A program made the position numbers and the translations under genes. This document shows, one piece after another, positions 46,768-55,496 of a stretch of 64,000 bases of DNA. The stretch spans positions 1,302,001 through 1,366,000 of the forward strand of contig NZ_CP087196.1 in assembly GCF_024749285.1 (NCBI RefSeq), given 5' to 3'. Source of the stretch: Pseudomonas sp. B21-015 (GTDB taxonomy: Bacteria > Pseudomonadota > Gammaproteobacteria > Pseudomonadales > Pseudomonadaceae). The notes beneath the pieces were generated by a model. The model was not told the DNA's origin, did not search any database, and saw nothing but the letters and a program-made list of their open reading frames with translations. Each line of letters begins with the position of its first letter. Within the stretch, counting starts at the first letter, position 1.

Positions 46768-46961
46768 CGCCGAACAGCCTGGGGTTGCAGGACAAACCAT
46801 TCGATTGTCGTGATCAATTGCAGTTTGTCGGCCGTCCTGAATGCACCCGACCCGTCGCCTGAATTTGGCGTCAGCTCCAGTTCAAACAGGTCGGTGACCT
46901 CGATGCGCCAACCGCTGGGGATGCGCAATGGTTGTAGCCGGTACTTGATTGGGCCGTTCAT
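46764..46961 (-). CDS. Small hypothetical protein, 65 aa
   Basis: Starting at ATG 46961 (GAGAAGA upstream), the product MNGPIKYRLQPLRIPSGWRI continues as a short beta-rich chain (VTDLFELELTPNSG, LITTIEWFVLQ). It overlaps the following gene by four bases and begins 14 bases after the preceding stop. Such tight packing supports a real operon member even at 65 residues. Function unknown. Confidence 0.6.
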   Translation of the reverse strand: MNGPIKYRLQPLRIPSGWRIEVTDLFELELTPNSGDGSGAFRTADKLQLITTIEWFVLQPQAVRR

Positions 46962-46975
46962 GGAGGTCTTCTCGG

Positions 46976-47287
46976 TCAAGGCAGGTCGAGCCGTGCGTGC
47001 AGCTCGCGTTGCGCTTCGGTCAGGCGTGCGGTCAGTTCTGCCAGGGTCTGCGCCTGGCCCGTCCACTGTGGGTAGTCCCAGTGGTGATCTTTTATGACCA
47101 CCACTCGAAAGGCACCGTCCTCATCGAACTCGGGATACCAACCGACATCCAGCAGCAGTTGCTTGCCGTACTCGACCTGCAACAGGTCTTCCTTGAGCGC
47201 ATCGATCTGGCCAGCCAGAGGCTGGTCGGTCAGGAGAGACAGGTCGTCGAAGATGATTTTGCCGGTGAGCAGGCTCAGGTCAAACAA
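46976..47287 (-). CDS. Small hypothetical protein with TTG start, 103 aa
   Basis: The only in-frame start is TTG at 47287, with AGGA about ten bases upstream; an in-frame stop lies about 40 bases further up. The sequence reads MFDLSLLTGKIIFDDLSLLT, then DALKEDLLQVEYGKQLLLDV, GWYPEFDEDGAFRVVVIKDH and a helical end. The pattern (EDLLQVEY, LDVGWYPEFD) looks like that of a conserved small family I have seen beside Rhs/polymorphic-toxin loci, but I cannot name it. It lies third in the run. Confidence 0.65.
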   Translation of the reverse strand: MFDLSLLTGKIIFDDLSLLTDQPLAGQIDALKEDLLQVEYGKQLLLDVGWYPEFDEDGAFRVVVIKDHHWDYPQWTGQAQTLAELTARLTEAQRELHARLDLP

Positions 47288-47335
47288 CTGGCGGTTCCTG
47301 TGTGAGGAGGATGGTCAGGCCATGGGCAAACCATT

Positions 47336-47731
47336 TCATGCCTCGAACCTGGCCTTGAGCGCTTGGCATTTCAAGAGGACGTTGTCCCGATCATGCTCAG
47401 CGTGGAGGTCGCACCAGGTGCAGATGTAGCGGATGGCTTCCGGGGTGGGCAGGGTGACGAACGCGTCCATGAATTCGAAGGTGATGCCGGGCACGCCGAT
47501 CAAGTGGTCGGCAATGTTGGCCGGGTCGAGGTCGACGTCAATGGTGATTCCGGACATCTCAATGCCGACACTAGTCGGTATCAGCAGGCAATCGAGCAAT
47601 ATCGGGAGAAAGCTGGACGTGTCGAAGGAGCGGCACATCTGAAAATCGGTCAGGCACCAATGCAGGGTACCGTTTTGTGACTCGTTCAGTTGCGCGATAG
47701 AAGGCACCTGGATGGTGGTCAGGTTTTTCAT
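47336..47731 (-). CDS. Hypothetical protein, 131 aa
   Basis: The ATG at 47731 overlaps the TAA of the preceding gene by one base. The chain MKNLTTIQVPSIAQLNESQN leads to a mixed fold with a CRSFDTSSFLPILLD segment and a cysteine-bearing end (RYICTWCDLHAEHDRDN). No membrane helix or signal is seen. I do not recognise a family. It is second in the run and 48 bases from the next gene. Confidence 0.65.
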   Translation of the reverse strand: MKNLTTIQVPSIAQLNESQNGTLHWCLTDFQMCRSFDTSSFLPILLDCLLIPTSVGIEMSGITIDVDLDPANIADHLIGVPGITFEFMDAFVTLPTPEAIRYICTWCDLHAEHDRDNVLLKCQALKARFEA

Positions 47732-48159
47732 TACACGGCGTTCTCGGCTTTGGTGAGCAAGCTTTTCAGTTCGGGCTCGATCTCTTCAACCGGAAGACAC
47801 TGGATGACTGCCTGAATGTAAGGCGCGTAATTTTTTTCGATGGGGGTTTCGCACCAGTCGAGTTCGTAGATGGCCTGGATGCGGACGTCGAGGTAAGCCG
47901 ACTCCAGCAGCAGGCGTTTCAACAAGGCGATTGCCGGTACCGAGCGGTCTTCTCCCAGTGAGACTGTGCAGCGCTGCTGCCAGTACTCCGGTTTACTCAG
48001 TAAAGTCTGGTCGAGCAGTGCCCATTGTGTGGCGGTGAAGTCAATAAGCACACATTTAGCCACCATTTCGGTGGTGTATTCGGTCCAGTTGGCGGCTTCA
48101 GAGTCGCCAATCCAGTGCTCCAGTTTTTGCCAAAGCTCATCACATTGATCCCTGTGCAA
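47731..48159 (-). CDS. Hypothetical helical protein with TTG start, 142 aa
   Basis: First gene of the small-protein run. The start is TTG at 48159 with AGGAG eight bases upstream. The product is all-helical (QCDELWQKLEHWIGDSEAAN, AIALLKRLLLESAYLDVRIQ, YIQAVIQCLPVEEIEPELKS), like short HEAT-type or Imm30-type immunity proteins; this is a resemblance of form, not a match. It is translationally coupled to the next gene by a one-base overlap. Confidence 0.65.
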   Translation of the reverse strand: MHRDQCDELWQKLEHWIGDSEAANWTEYTTEMVAKCVLIDFTATQWALLDQTLLSKPEYWQQRCTVSLGEDRSVPAIALLKRLLLESAYLDVRIQAIYELDWCETPIEKNYAPYIQAVIQCLPVEEIEPELKSLLTKAENAV

Positions 48160-48296
48160 AATGTTTCTCCTGAGGCGACGGCTCGCGTCAGCAAGCGCGG
48201 TTCAGTGCCGTAGCTGGCTCGCAATGGCCGATCTTGCCTCATTTAGCCGAGGCTTCCCATCCTTGGCCGTTCAGGCATCAGCGGATTCGCAGGTAC

Positions 48297-48336
48297 AAAA
48301 AAGGGCGGCTCCCCGAAGGTAACCGCCCTGTTTTTT
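48297..48336 (-). terminator. Rho-independent terminator of gcd
   Basis: On the minus strand AGGGCGG pairs with CCGCCCT, followed by T6. It lies 16 bases after the gcd stop codon. Confidence 0.9.
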
Positions 48337-48351
48337 AACCGCCGCTAAAAC

Positions 48352-50760
48352 TTACTCGGACAGTTTGTACGCAATCACATAGTCACCCTGCTTGGTGCCC
48401 AGCGATCCGTGACCACCCGCAACGACGAGCACGTATTGCTTGCCGTCTTTACCGGTGTAGGTCATCGGCGTGGTTTGCGCGCCGGCTGGCAGGCGGCCTT
48501 CCCACAGCTGCTTGCCGTTTTTCACGTCGTAGGCGCGCAGGTACTGGTCGAGGGTGCCGCTCAGGAAGGCCACGCCACCGGCGGTGGTGAAGGTGCCGCC
48601 CAGGCTTGGAACGCCCATGCTCAGAGGGATCGGAACCGGCGAGCTGTCGCGCACGGTGCCGTTTTTGTGTTTCCAGATGGTTTTGTTGGTGGTCAAATCG
48701 ACCGCGGCCACGTAGCCCCACGCCGGTGCCTGGCACGGCAGGCCCATTGGCGACAGCAGGGCTTCGAGGATCACCCCGTATGGCGCGCCTTTGTTTGGCT
48801 GCACACCTTCGGTTTCGCTGACGCGCGGACCTTGTTTGGCGATTTCCGCGGCCGGGATCAGTTTCGATTTGAACGCCATGTAGCTCGGGTTCACGAAAGC
48901 AATCTGACGAACCGGGTCAACCGACATGCCGCCCCAGTCGAACACACCGAAGTTACCGGGATAAACGATCGAGCCTTGCAGCGACGGCGGGGTGAACATG
49001 CCATCGTAACGCAGGGATTTGAAGTCGATCCGGCACAGCATCTGATCGAACGGGGTCACGCCCCACATGTCGCGTTCCTTGAGGGTTGGCGGCACGAAGT
49101 TCAGGTCAGACATCGGTTGGGTCGGCGAAGTGTGGTCGCCTTCCACCGCGCCTTGCGGCACCGGGATTTCATTGATCGGCACGATCGGTTTGCCATTGCT
49201 GCGATCCAGCACATAGATGCTGCCTTGCTTGGTGGACGCGAGCACCGCCGGTTTCACACCGTCTGCGGTTTTCAGGTCCATCAGGGTTGGCTGGCCACCG
49301 ACGTCCATGTCCCACAGGTCATGGTGCGTGAACTGGAAGTGCCAGCGCACGTTGCCGGTGGCGATGTCCAGCGCGGTCAGGCCGGCGGCGTGCAGTTCCG
49401 ATTCAGGGGTGCGCGCGCCACCGAATTGATCCGGGGTCTGGTTGCCCATCGGCAGGTAGAGCATGCCGAGTTTTTCATCGACGGCGAACATGGACCACAT
49501 GTTCGGCGAGTTGCGGGTGTAGACCTTGCCTTCGGCAATCGGCGTGGTGTCGTCCGGGTTGCCGCTGTCCCAGTTCCACACCAGCTTGCCGGTGTGCACG
49601 TCGAACGCGCGGATCACGCCGCTTGGCTCGTCGGTGGAAACGTTGTCGGTGACGTGGCCGCCAATCACCACCAGGTCTTTGGTGACCGCCGGTGGCGACG
49701 TGGAGTAGTAACCACCAGGGGTGAAGCCGCCGATGTTGGCCGTCAGGTCGACCTGGCCACCGTTACCGAAGTCTTCGCACATCTTGCCGGTGTCGGCGTT
49801 CAGGGCGATCAGGCGGGTGTCGGCGGTCGGCAGGAAGATCCGGCGCGGGCAGACGCTGGTCACTGGCGCGTTGGCGGTGCCGGTCGGGCTCTGCTCGGAC
49901 GCGTAGGCGGCATCATCGTGATAGGTCACGCCACGGCAGGTCATGTGCGCCCAACCCTTGAAGTTCGCCGCCTTCTGCGTGGAGAGCTTCGGATCGAAAC
50001 GCCAGATTTCCTTGCCGGTGTCCGGGTCCAGTGCGATCACCTGGCTGTGCGGCGTGCAGACATACAGCATGCCGTTGGCTTTGAGCGGGGTGTTTTCCGC
50101 GGTGGTTTCGCCCGGGTCGTTCGGGCCCGGCAGGTCGCCGGTGCGGTAGGTCCAGGCGGGAACCAGCTTGTTGACGTTCTGCGGCGTGATCTGTGCCAGT
50201 GGCGAGTAACGATCGCCATGGGCGCTGCGGCCGTAGGAGTTCCAGTCACCGTCCGGCATGGCCGGGGCGGTGTTGGTCATGCCAGGCACGGCGTCGCGAT
50301 CCAGTTGGCCTTTGATTTCACCCGGGTTGGTGAACAGGCTGGCCAGCGCGGCGATACCGGCGATGACCACGGCAGCGCTCAGCACACCGGTGCCGACCGG
50401 GTTGAACTCGCCGGTACGCAACGGGCGACGAAACCATGGCAGCAGCATGACGATACCGAGGGTAAAGAGCAGCGCCAGACGTGGCACCAGTTGCCACCAG
50501 TCCAGACCGACTTCCCACAGTGCCCAGACCGTACTGGCGAACAGCACCACCGCGTACAGGCTCAATGCCGCAAAACGGTCGGCCAGCAGCAGCCCCCCGG
50601 TCAGCATCAGGCCGATACCGGCCAGCAGGTAATACAGTGAGCCGCCAAGCATGCTCAGCTTGATCCCCCCGGCCAGCAAGGCCAGGCCCATTAGCAGAAG
50701 CACGATACCGAGCAGGCTCGGCAATAGACGGCTTCGACTCAAAGCACCATCAGTGCTCAT
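48352..50760 (-). CDS. gcd: Membrane-bound PQQ-dependent glucose dehydrogenase, 802 aa
   Basis: It oxidises glucose to gluconolactone in the periplasm, passing electrons to ubiquinone. Five N-terminal transmembrane helices (residues about 12-145) precede the quinoprotein propeller. Visible marks are WNSYGRSAHGDRYSPLAQIT, GWAHMTCRGVTYHDD, IPLSMGVPSLGGTFTTAGGV and VLVVAGGHGSLGTKQGDY at the end. The start ATG at 50760 has GGAG upstream. An OprB porin gene lies upstream in the same direction, behind a REP doublet, forming a glucose entry and oxidation pair. PQQ genes are not in the window. Confidence 0.94.
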   Translation of the reverse strand: MSTDGALSRSRLLPSLLGIVLLLMGLALLAGGIKLSMLGGSLYYLLAGIGLMLTGGLLLADRFAALSLYAVVLFASTVWALWEVGLDWWQLVPRLALLFTLGIVMLLPWFRRPLRTGEFNPVGTGVLSAAVVIAGIAALASLFTNPGEIKGQLDRDAVPGMTNTAPAMPDGDWNSYGRSAHGDRYSPLAQITPQNVNKLVPAWTYRTGDLPGPNDPGETTAENTPLKANGMLYVCTPHSQVIALDPDTGKEIWRFDPKLSTQKAANFKGWAHMTCRGVTYHDDAAYASEQSPTGTANAPVTSVCPRRIFLPTADTRLIALNADTGKMCEDFGNGGQVDLTANIGGFTPGGYYSTSPPAVTKDLVVIGGHVTDNVSTDEPSGVIRAFDVHTGKLVWNWDSGNPDDTTPIAEGKVYTRNSPNMWSMFAVDEKLGMLYLPMGNQTPDQFGGARTPESELHAAGLTALDIATGNVRWHFQFTHHDLWDMDVGGQPTLMDLKTADGVKPAVLASTKQGSIYVLDRSNGKPIVPINEIPVPQGAVEGDHTSPTQPMSDLNFVPPTLKERDMWGVTPFDQMLCRIDFKSLRYDGMFTPPSLQGSIVYPGNFGVFDWGGMSVDPVRQIAFVNPSYMAFKSKLIPAAEIAKQGPRVSETEGVQPNKGAPYGVILEALLSPMGLPCQAPAWGYVAAVDLTTNKTIWKHKNGTVRDSSPVPIPLSMGVPSLGGTFTTAGGVAFLSGTLDQYLRAYDVKNGKQLWEGRLPAGAQTTPMTYTGKDGKQYVLVVAGGHGSLGTKQGDYVIAYKLSE

Positions 50761-50865
50761 AGTGTGGTTCTCCGTGACGTTTTAAGTAGTCCCGCGCAGT
50801 AGTCACTGTAGATGACGATCTGGTGTGGGCATGGTTCATAGAAAAGCTGTTCAGTTGATGCGGTC

Positions 50866-50960
50866 CTTGTGGGAGCGAGCCTGCTCGCGATGGCGGCTTG
50901 ACATTCAGCGCTGATGTCGACTGACACACCGCTATCGCGAGCAGGCTCGCTCTCACAGGT
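50866..50960. repeat. REP doublet between oprB and gcd
   Basis: Inverted GGGAGCGAGCCTGCTCGCGA units, the second with CTCTCACAGG in place of CTCCCACAGG, around a spacer with TTGACATTCAGC and ATGTCGACTGACA. Confidence 0.9.
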
Positions 50961-50973
50961 TTTTGCATAAGTA

Positions 50974-52356
50974 TTAGAAGGACGACTGGATCTTGATCCC
51001 GCCAATCAGCGCGTCATCGACCTTGTCCACGCCACCGGGGTGGCGGATGTATTGCAGGTTCGGGCGCACGGTCAGCCAGTTCGTGACGTGCACGCCGTAA
51101 TAGAGCTCGCTGCTGTACTCGGTGTCTTGCGGTGGCAGAAACGATGGGTCGTCGTAGTCGAAGACGGCGCGGGCCTGATTGGTCGCCTCGGCGTTCTTGC
51201 GGTAGGCCGGGTTGACGTGGACACGGGCCAGGGCGAAACCGATGTCGTCCCTGGCGCGGGCATCGAACAAGCCTTTGTAGACGACGCCGGCCTGGACGTA
51301 GTTGTCGATCGCGTTGGTCTTCTTGTCGTGCATCGTGCCGTTGGCGAACACGCTCAGGCCCCGAGAGTTGTCGCTGGCGTGGCTGGTCAGCTGCTGCTGA
51401 ATACCGAGCCACACGCCGTGCTTGCTCGATGCGCTGCGATAAGCCTCGCCGCTCAGGGCGGCAGGCTGGCCATTGTTGTCCTTGTAGACATCGGTGGCCT
51501 TGGCGTTGCTGTAGTAGTAACCGGCGCGGTATTCACCCGGCAGGCCGTTGAGCTTCGGGGTCCAGACCAGTTCCACCGGCAGGATCGCGCCCTGAGTGCC
51601 GCTGCCGCTGAGCTTGAAACCGTTGTCGCGATCCAGATTGGACGGGTTTTGCTCGTAAACCCCGACTTGTGCGTAAAGCTGCGGCGTCAGGTGATATTTG
51701 ACGCGCATCGCCCACTGGCTGACCGGCCAGTTGTACCAGATGCCACCAACCCAGTTGCCGACCTGAGAGCCGCAGAACGCCAGGTTCTGGAAGTCGCAGG
51801 GGAAGCTGTTGAAGTCTTCGCCCTCGCCGAAGCGGCCGAGCTTGATATCGAGTTTCTGATCGAAGAATTTCTGCTGATACCACATCTGCGTCAGGCGCCA
51901 GGTCTGGCCACGGCCCCAGACTTCCTGAGCCGAAGTGAAGCCGCCGACACGCGGGTCGTTGATCCGGTCGTTGCTGATGTTGTTGCCGTTGCGTTCGGTG
52001 ATGGTCAGCTGAAATTCAGCGTCGTCCCAACCCAGAATCTTCTGCAAGTCCAGGTGGCTGCCGAAGCCGAACTGGTCGCTGTAGCGCGCGGTGCGGTCAT
52101 GGTCGTAGCCGCCGTGCAGGTTACTGCCCATTTCGCCGGTGTAATCGACCTTGAAGTCGTAGCCCTTTTCCGAAAGTTCGGTACGAGTGCCGTTCCAGTC
52201 ACCGAGCATCCACGGCGAATCGCTATCGAATGCCGGTGCCGCCTGGGTACAGGTGGCGAGGCCCAATACGGTGAATCCGCCGATCAGGTTCAGGGCTTTT
52301 CGACTGGCCACAGGGAGCAAGACAGCGCTGTCTCGCGAAGTATGAAAATCAGGCAT
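50974..52356 (-). CDS. oprB: OprB-type carbohydrate-selective porin, 460 aa
   Basis: An outer-membrane porin for glucose and related sugars. After a long signal region (MPDFHTSRDSAVLLPVASRK, then LNLIGGFTVLGLATCTQAA) come OprB marks: SPWMLGDWNGTRTELSEKGY, GRGQTWRLTQMWYQQKFFDQ, RFGEGEDFNSFPCDFQNLAF and the C-terminal strand with final Phe. The ATG at 52356 is not well supported by a ribosome-binding site; the frame is open upstream to 52491. It lies upstream of gcd, as in P. putida, where an oprB and gcd are neighbours. The C-terminal aromatic is typical for barrel assembly. Confidence 0.9.
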   Translation of the reverse strand: MPDFHTSRDSAVLLPVASRKALNLIGGFTVLGLATCTQAAPAFDSDSPWMLGDWNGTRTELSEKGYDFKVDYTGEMGSNLHGGYDHDRTARYSDQFGFGSHLDLQKILGWDDAEFQLTITERNGNNISNDRINDPRVGGFTSAQEVWGRGQTWRLTQMWYQQKFFDQKLDIKLGRFGEGEDFNSFPCDFQNLAFCGSQVGNWVGGIWYNWPVSQWAMRVKYHLTPQLYAQVGVYEQNPSNLDRDNGFKLSGSGTQGAILPVELVWTPKLNGLPGEYRAGYYYSNAKATDVYKDNNGQPAALSGEAYRSASSKHGVWLGIQQQLTSHASDNSRGLSVFANGTMHDKKTNAIDNYVQAGVVYKGLFDARARDDIGFALARVHVNPAYRKNAEATNQARAVFDYDDPSFLPPQDTEYSSELYYGVHVTNWLTVRPNLQYIRHPGGVDKVDDALIGGIKIQSSF

Positions 52357-52551
52357 AGAGAAGAAATTCTTGGTCTTTTTTCTAAAGGGGGGGACTGAAC
52401 GCAGCGGGATGAAGCAGAGGAGAAGCGTTTCAGCAGGACAGGCGTAAGGATAATGTCCTGTAACACATAGAGAAAGGGCTTTTATTGACATGGATCATTT
52501 CGGATTTGGTAACAGTCGGCTGCGACCTGTCGCCGCAGTATCTGCCCGTGC

Positions 52552-52581
52552 AAAAAAAAGGGCGGACTAAAGCGTCCGCCC
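52552..52581 (-). terminator. Rho-independent terminator of glyA
   Basis: On the minus strand GGGCGGAC pairs with GTCCGCCC, followed by eight T. It is about 20 bases after the glyA stop. Confidence 0.93.
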
Positions 52582-52599
52582 CTGCATGTTTCAGTGCCG

Positions 52600-53838
52600 T
52601 CAAGTCAATAGATAGACCGGAAAGCATTCACACAAATGCATCACCCGTCGGCGGACTTTTTCCAGCAGTACCGCATTGGTCGGTTGCTCAAGCAGATCGG
52701 CAATCAGGTCGGCCACTTCGGCGCATTCGGCTTCACCGAAGCCCCGTGTGGTCAGGGCAGGTGTGCCAATGCGAATGCCGCTGGTGATCGCAGGTTTTTG
52801 CGGATCGTCGGGAATCGCGTTCTTGTTCAAGGTGATGTGGGCACTTTCCAGCAACGCCTCGGCCTCTTTGCCGGTGATGTTCTTCGCGCGCAGATCGAGC
52901 AGGAACATGTGGCAGTCGGTGCCCCCTGACACCACCCGCAGGCCTCGCCGAGTAAGGATGTTCGCCATGGTCCTGGCGTTGTCGATGACGCGTTGCTGGT
53001 AGTGCTTGAACTCATCACCGAGGGCTTCGTTGAACGCCACGGCCTTGGCGGCGATGACGTGCATCAGAGGTCCACCCTGGTAGACCGGGAATATCGTCTT
53101 GTCGAGCAACGTCGCATGTTCGCGTTTAGCCAGGATCAGACCGCCCCGTGGGCCGCGCAGCGTTTTGTGAGTGGTCGAGGTGACGAAGTCTGCAATGCCG
53201 ACCGGCGAGGGGTACAGGCCGGCTGCGATTAGTCCGGCGTAGTGCGCCATGTCGACCATCAGGTAGGCCCCGATTTCATCGCAAATATTGCGAAAACGCT
53301 GGAAGTCGATGGTCCTGGAATACGCCGAGGCACCCGCAATGATCATTTTCGGTCGGTGTTCCCGGGCCAGGGCTTCCATCTCGGCGTAGTCGAGGGTTTC
53401 GCTGTGTTTTTCCAGGCCGTAAGAGTACGCGGTGTAGAACTTGCCGGAGAAGTTTACTGAGGCGCCATGGGTCAAGTGGCCGCCATCGGCCAGGGACATT
53501 CCCAGAATCGTGTCGCCAGGTTTGAGCACAGCGAGAAACACGGCCTGATTGGCCTGGGAGCCGGAGTGCGGCTGGACGTTGGCATATTCGCAACCAAACA
53601 GTTTGCAGGCACGTTCGATGGCGAGGCTTTCAATCTCATCGACCACTTTACAGCCACCGTAATAGCGCTTGCCTGGGTAGCCTTCGGCGTACTTGTTGGT
53701 CAGCACCGAACCTTGGGCTTCCAGCACTTCTTCGCTGACGTAGTTTTCCGAGGCGATCAGCTCCAGATGGGTTTCCTGACGGTTGCGTTCACGGCTGATC
53801 AGGCGGGCGATGACAGGGTCGAAATTGTGCAGGCTCAT
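52600..53838 (-). CDS. glyA: Serine hydroxymethyltransferase, 412 aa
   Basis: A PLP enzyme interconverting serine and glycine with tetrahydrofolate. The PLP lysine is Lys225 in [13 protein letters not shown]; other marks are [28 protein letters not shown] and [11 protein letters not shown]. The protein is slightly short at the end ([14 protein letters not shown]). As pseudomonads carry several glyA copies, this paralogue beside a BenE-type transporter and MocR regulator is likely an inducible, catabolic one. It follows benE by 102 bases on the same strand. Confidence 0.92.
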   Translation of the reverse strand: MSLHNFDPVIARLISRERNRQETHLELIASENYVSEEVLEAQGSVLTNKYAEGYPGKRYYGGCKVVDEIESLAIERACKLFGCEYANVQPHSGSQANQAVFLAVLKPGDTILGMSLADGGHLTHGASVNFSGKFYTAYSYGLEKHSETLDYAEMEALAREHRPKMIIAGASAYSRTIDFQRFRNICDEIGAYLMVDMAHYAGLIAAGLYPSPVGIADFVTSTTHKTLRGPRGGLILAKREHATLLDKTIFPVYQGGPLMHVIAAKAVAFNEALGDEFKHYQQRVIDNARTMANILTRRGLRVVSGGTDCHMFLLDLRAKNITGKEAEALLESAHITLNKNAIPDDPQKPAITSGIRIGTPALTTRGFGEAECAEVADLIADLLEQPTNAVLLEKVRRRVMHLCECFPVYLLT

Positions 53839-53940
53839 GGAGTCATTCCTTGGATAAGTGCTTCGGCCACGCAGGCTGGCGCGAGATGCGGTGATGCGTG
53901 TGACAGTCCGCCGCCGACCACAATGGAGTCGTACGAGCGA

Positions 53941-55146
53941 TCATGGTCGGCTGCCCTCGGTGACGGCGGTGGCTTTGCTTTCCCTGGTGTAGGTCAGTAC
54001 GAAATGCGCCACGAGCCCGAAGATCAGCCCCCAGAATGCAGCGGCCAGCCCCAGGAAACTCATGCCCGAGGCGGTAACCAGGAAGGTGATCAGCGCCGCT
54101 TCACGTTGTTTTTCGTCAGCCATGGCGCCGGTCAGCCCGGCGCTGATCGCCCCGAACAGGGCCAGGCCGGCGAGGGAGGCGATCAGCTCTTTGGGCAAGG
54201 CCGAAAACACCGAAGCCAGGGTCGCGCCGAAGATGCCCATCAGAATGTAGAACACCCCGCAGGCGATCCCGGCGATGTAGCGCTTGTCGCGATCTTCATG
54301 GGCTTCGCGGCCGGTGCAGATAGCGGCGGTGATGGCTGCGAGGTTTAAGCCATGGGAGCCGAATGGCGCCATCAAAATCGAGCCGATGGCCGTGACCGAA
54401 ATGATCGAGCGCGCGGGGGTGTTGTAGCCCGAGGTGCGCAACACCGCCATGCCCGGCACGTACTGCCCGGTCAGGGTGACGAGGGCCAGCGGCAGGCCGA
54501 TATTGATGATCGCGTGCCAGCTCCACTGCGGGGCGATGAAGATCGGGTGGGCGACATCGATGGTGATCGAACCGGTGTTGAGTTCACCGAATGAGGCGGC
54601 CACGGCACAGCCGACAATCAATACCGACAGGATGGCGTAGCGCGGTGAAAAGCGTTTGAAGATCAGGTACGCCGCGATCATTGACAGCACCATGCTCGGC
54701 TGCAGCTTGATCGAGGTGAAGAGTTCGGCGCCGAAACGAAACAGGATGCCGGCGAGCATGGCGGCGGCGATGGCTTTTGGCAGGCGATTCATCAGTTTGT
54801 CGAACGCGCCGGACAGGCCGACCACCGCGATGATCACCGAAGCCACCACATAGGCGCCGATGGCCTGGGGCAAGGAGACCGTGGGCAGCATCGACACCAG
54901 CAACGCCGCGCCCGGTGTCGACCATGCGGTAATCACCGGAATCCGCAAACGCCAGCTCAATAACAGACCGGTAATGCCGCTGCCGATGGAAATGGCCCAG
55001 ATCCAGGACGACACCTGATCATTGGGCAGGTGCGCCTCCCGGGCCGCTTGAAACACGATGATCAGCGGGCCGGCATAGGAAATGATCACGGCAATGAAGC
55101 CTGCAATGACCGCTGACAGGGATAGATCCTTTCTGAGTGTGTCCAT
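53941..55146 (-). CDS. benE: BenE/YdcO-family transporter, 401 aa
   Basis: A membrane protein of about 11-12 helices starting at AVIAGFIAVIISYAGPLIIV. Family marks include PVITAWSTPGAALL, AAMLAGILFRFGAELF and PFGSHGLNLAAITAAICTG. BenE proteins are described as benzoate/H+ symporters, but the wider group is uncharacterised. I chose the ATG at 55146 to start with MDTLRKDLSLSAVIAG. It is upstream of glyA and divergent from a MocR regulator; nothing for benzoate breakdown is nearby, so benzoate may not be the substrate. Confidence 0.82.
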   Translation of the reverse strand: MDTLRKDLSLSAVIAGFIAVIISYAGPLIIVFQAAREAHLPNDQVSSWIWAISIGSGITGLLLSWRLRIPVITAWSTPGAALLVSMLPTVSLPQAIGAYVVASVIIAVVGLSGAFDKLMNRLPKAIAAAMLAGILFRFGAELFTSIKLQPSMVLSMIAAYLIFKRFSPRYAILSVLIVGCAVAASFGELNTGSITIDVAHPIFIAPQWSWHAIINIGLPLALVTLTGQYVPGMAVLRTSGYNTPARSIISVTAIGSILMAPFGSHGLNLAAITAAICTGREAHEDRDKRYIAGIACGVFYILMGIFGATLASVFSALPKELIASLAGLALFGAISAGLTGAMADEKQREAALITFLVTASGMSFLGLAAAFWGLIFGLVAHFVLTYTRESKATAVTEGSRP

Positions 55147-55192
55147 GATGTCTCGGCTAGGCGTGGCGGGCACGCGGTGATTCAGAATTGAT

Positions 55193-55211
55193 ATTGAGTC
55201 GATTGATTCGA
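55193..55211. promoter_or_regulatory. Putative MocR operator, left arm
   Basis: ATTGAGTCGATTGATTCGA, 47 bases upstream of the benE start. It is the exact reverse complement of the site at 55391-55409. Confidence 0.7.
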
Positions 55212-55390
55212 TTCTTGATGAGTGTATTTGAATGAATTGAGTTGATTCAATAGGTGGGGGGAGTTGTTAGGAGATGTTTTTTTGCTATCGAGGTGTATTT
55301 ATCAGGTTTTTCTCAAGTAACTATTTGATTTTCAAATAAATATGGCTGTTGAAAAATATTCTGAATGAGGGACGTTTTTCGATTCATTCG

Positions 55391-55409
55391 TCGAATCAAT
55401 CGACTCAAT
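55391..55409. promoter_or_regulatory. Putative MocR operator, right arm
   Basis: TCGAATCAATCGACTCAAT, 87 bases upstream of the regulator start. It mirrors the left arm across about 180 bases, which would allow a looped complex; direct repeats on opposite strands are usual for MocR regulators. Confidence 0.7.
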
Positions 55410-55496
55410 TTATTGATTGTATCCATTTATTAGTTGCCTAACTTCCCTGTGATATGCTCGGATATTCATCATTTCTACGATGGGTAGCGATCATTC

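Larger units (their letters stand above)
55147..55496. other. AT-rich divergent control region of mocR and benE-glyA
   Basis: This 350-base spacer is strikingly AT-rich. It contains a perfect 19-nt inverted repeat with arms at 55193-55211 and 55391-55409, a further related site at about 55236-55251 (ATTGAGTTGATTCAAT), and GATTC-ATTCGTC-GAATC at 55381-55397. The last overlaps the right arm. The sites cover both promoters. Confidence 0.75.

Noticed and set aside
48409..50640. Plus-strand 743-codon frame over gcd
   Set aside because: Antisense shadow of gcd; no domain or start signal is seen.
51040..52398. Plus-strand 452-codon frame over the OprB porin gene
   Set aside because: The porin frame has signal peptide and family motifs; the other strand does not.
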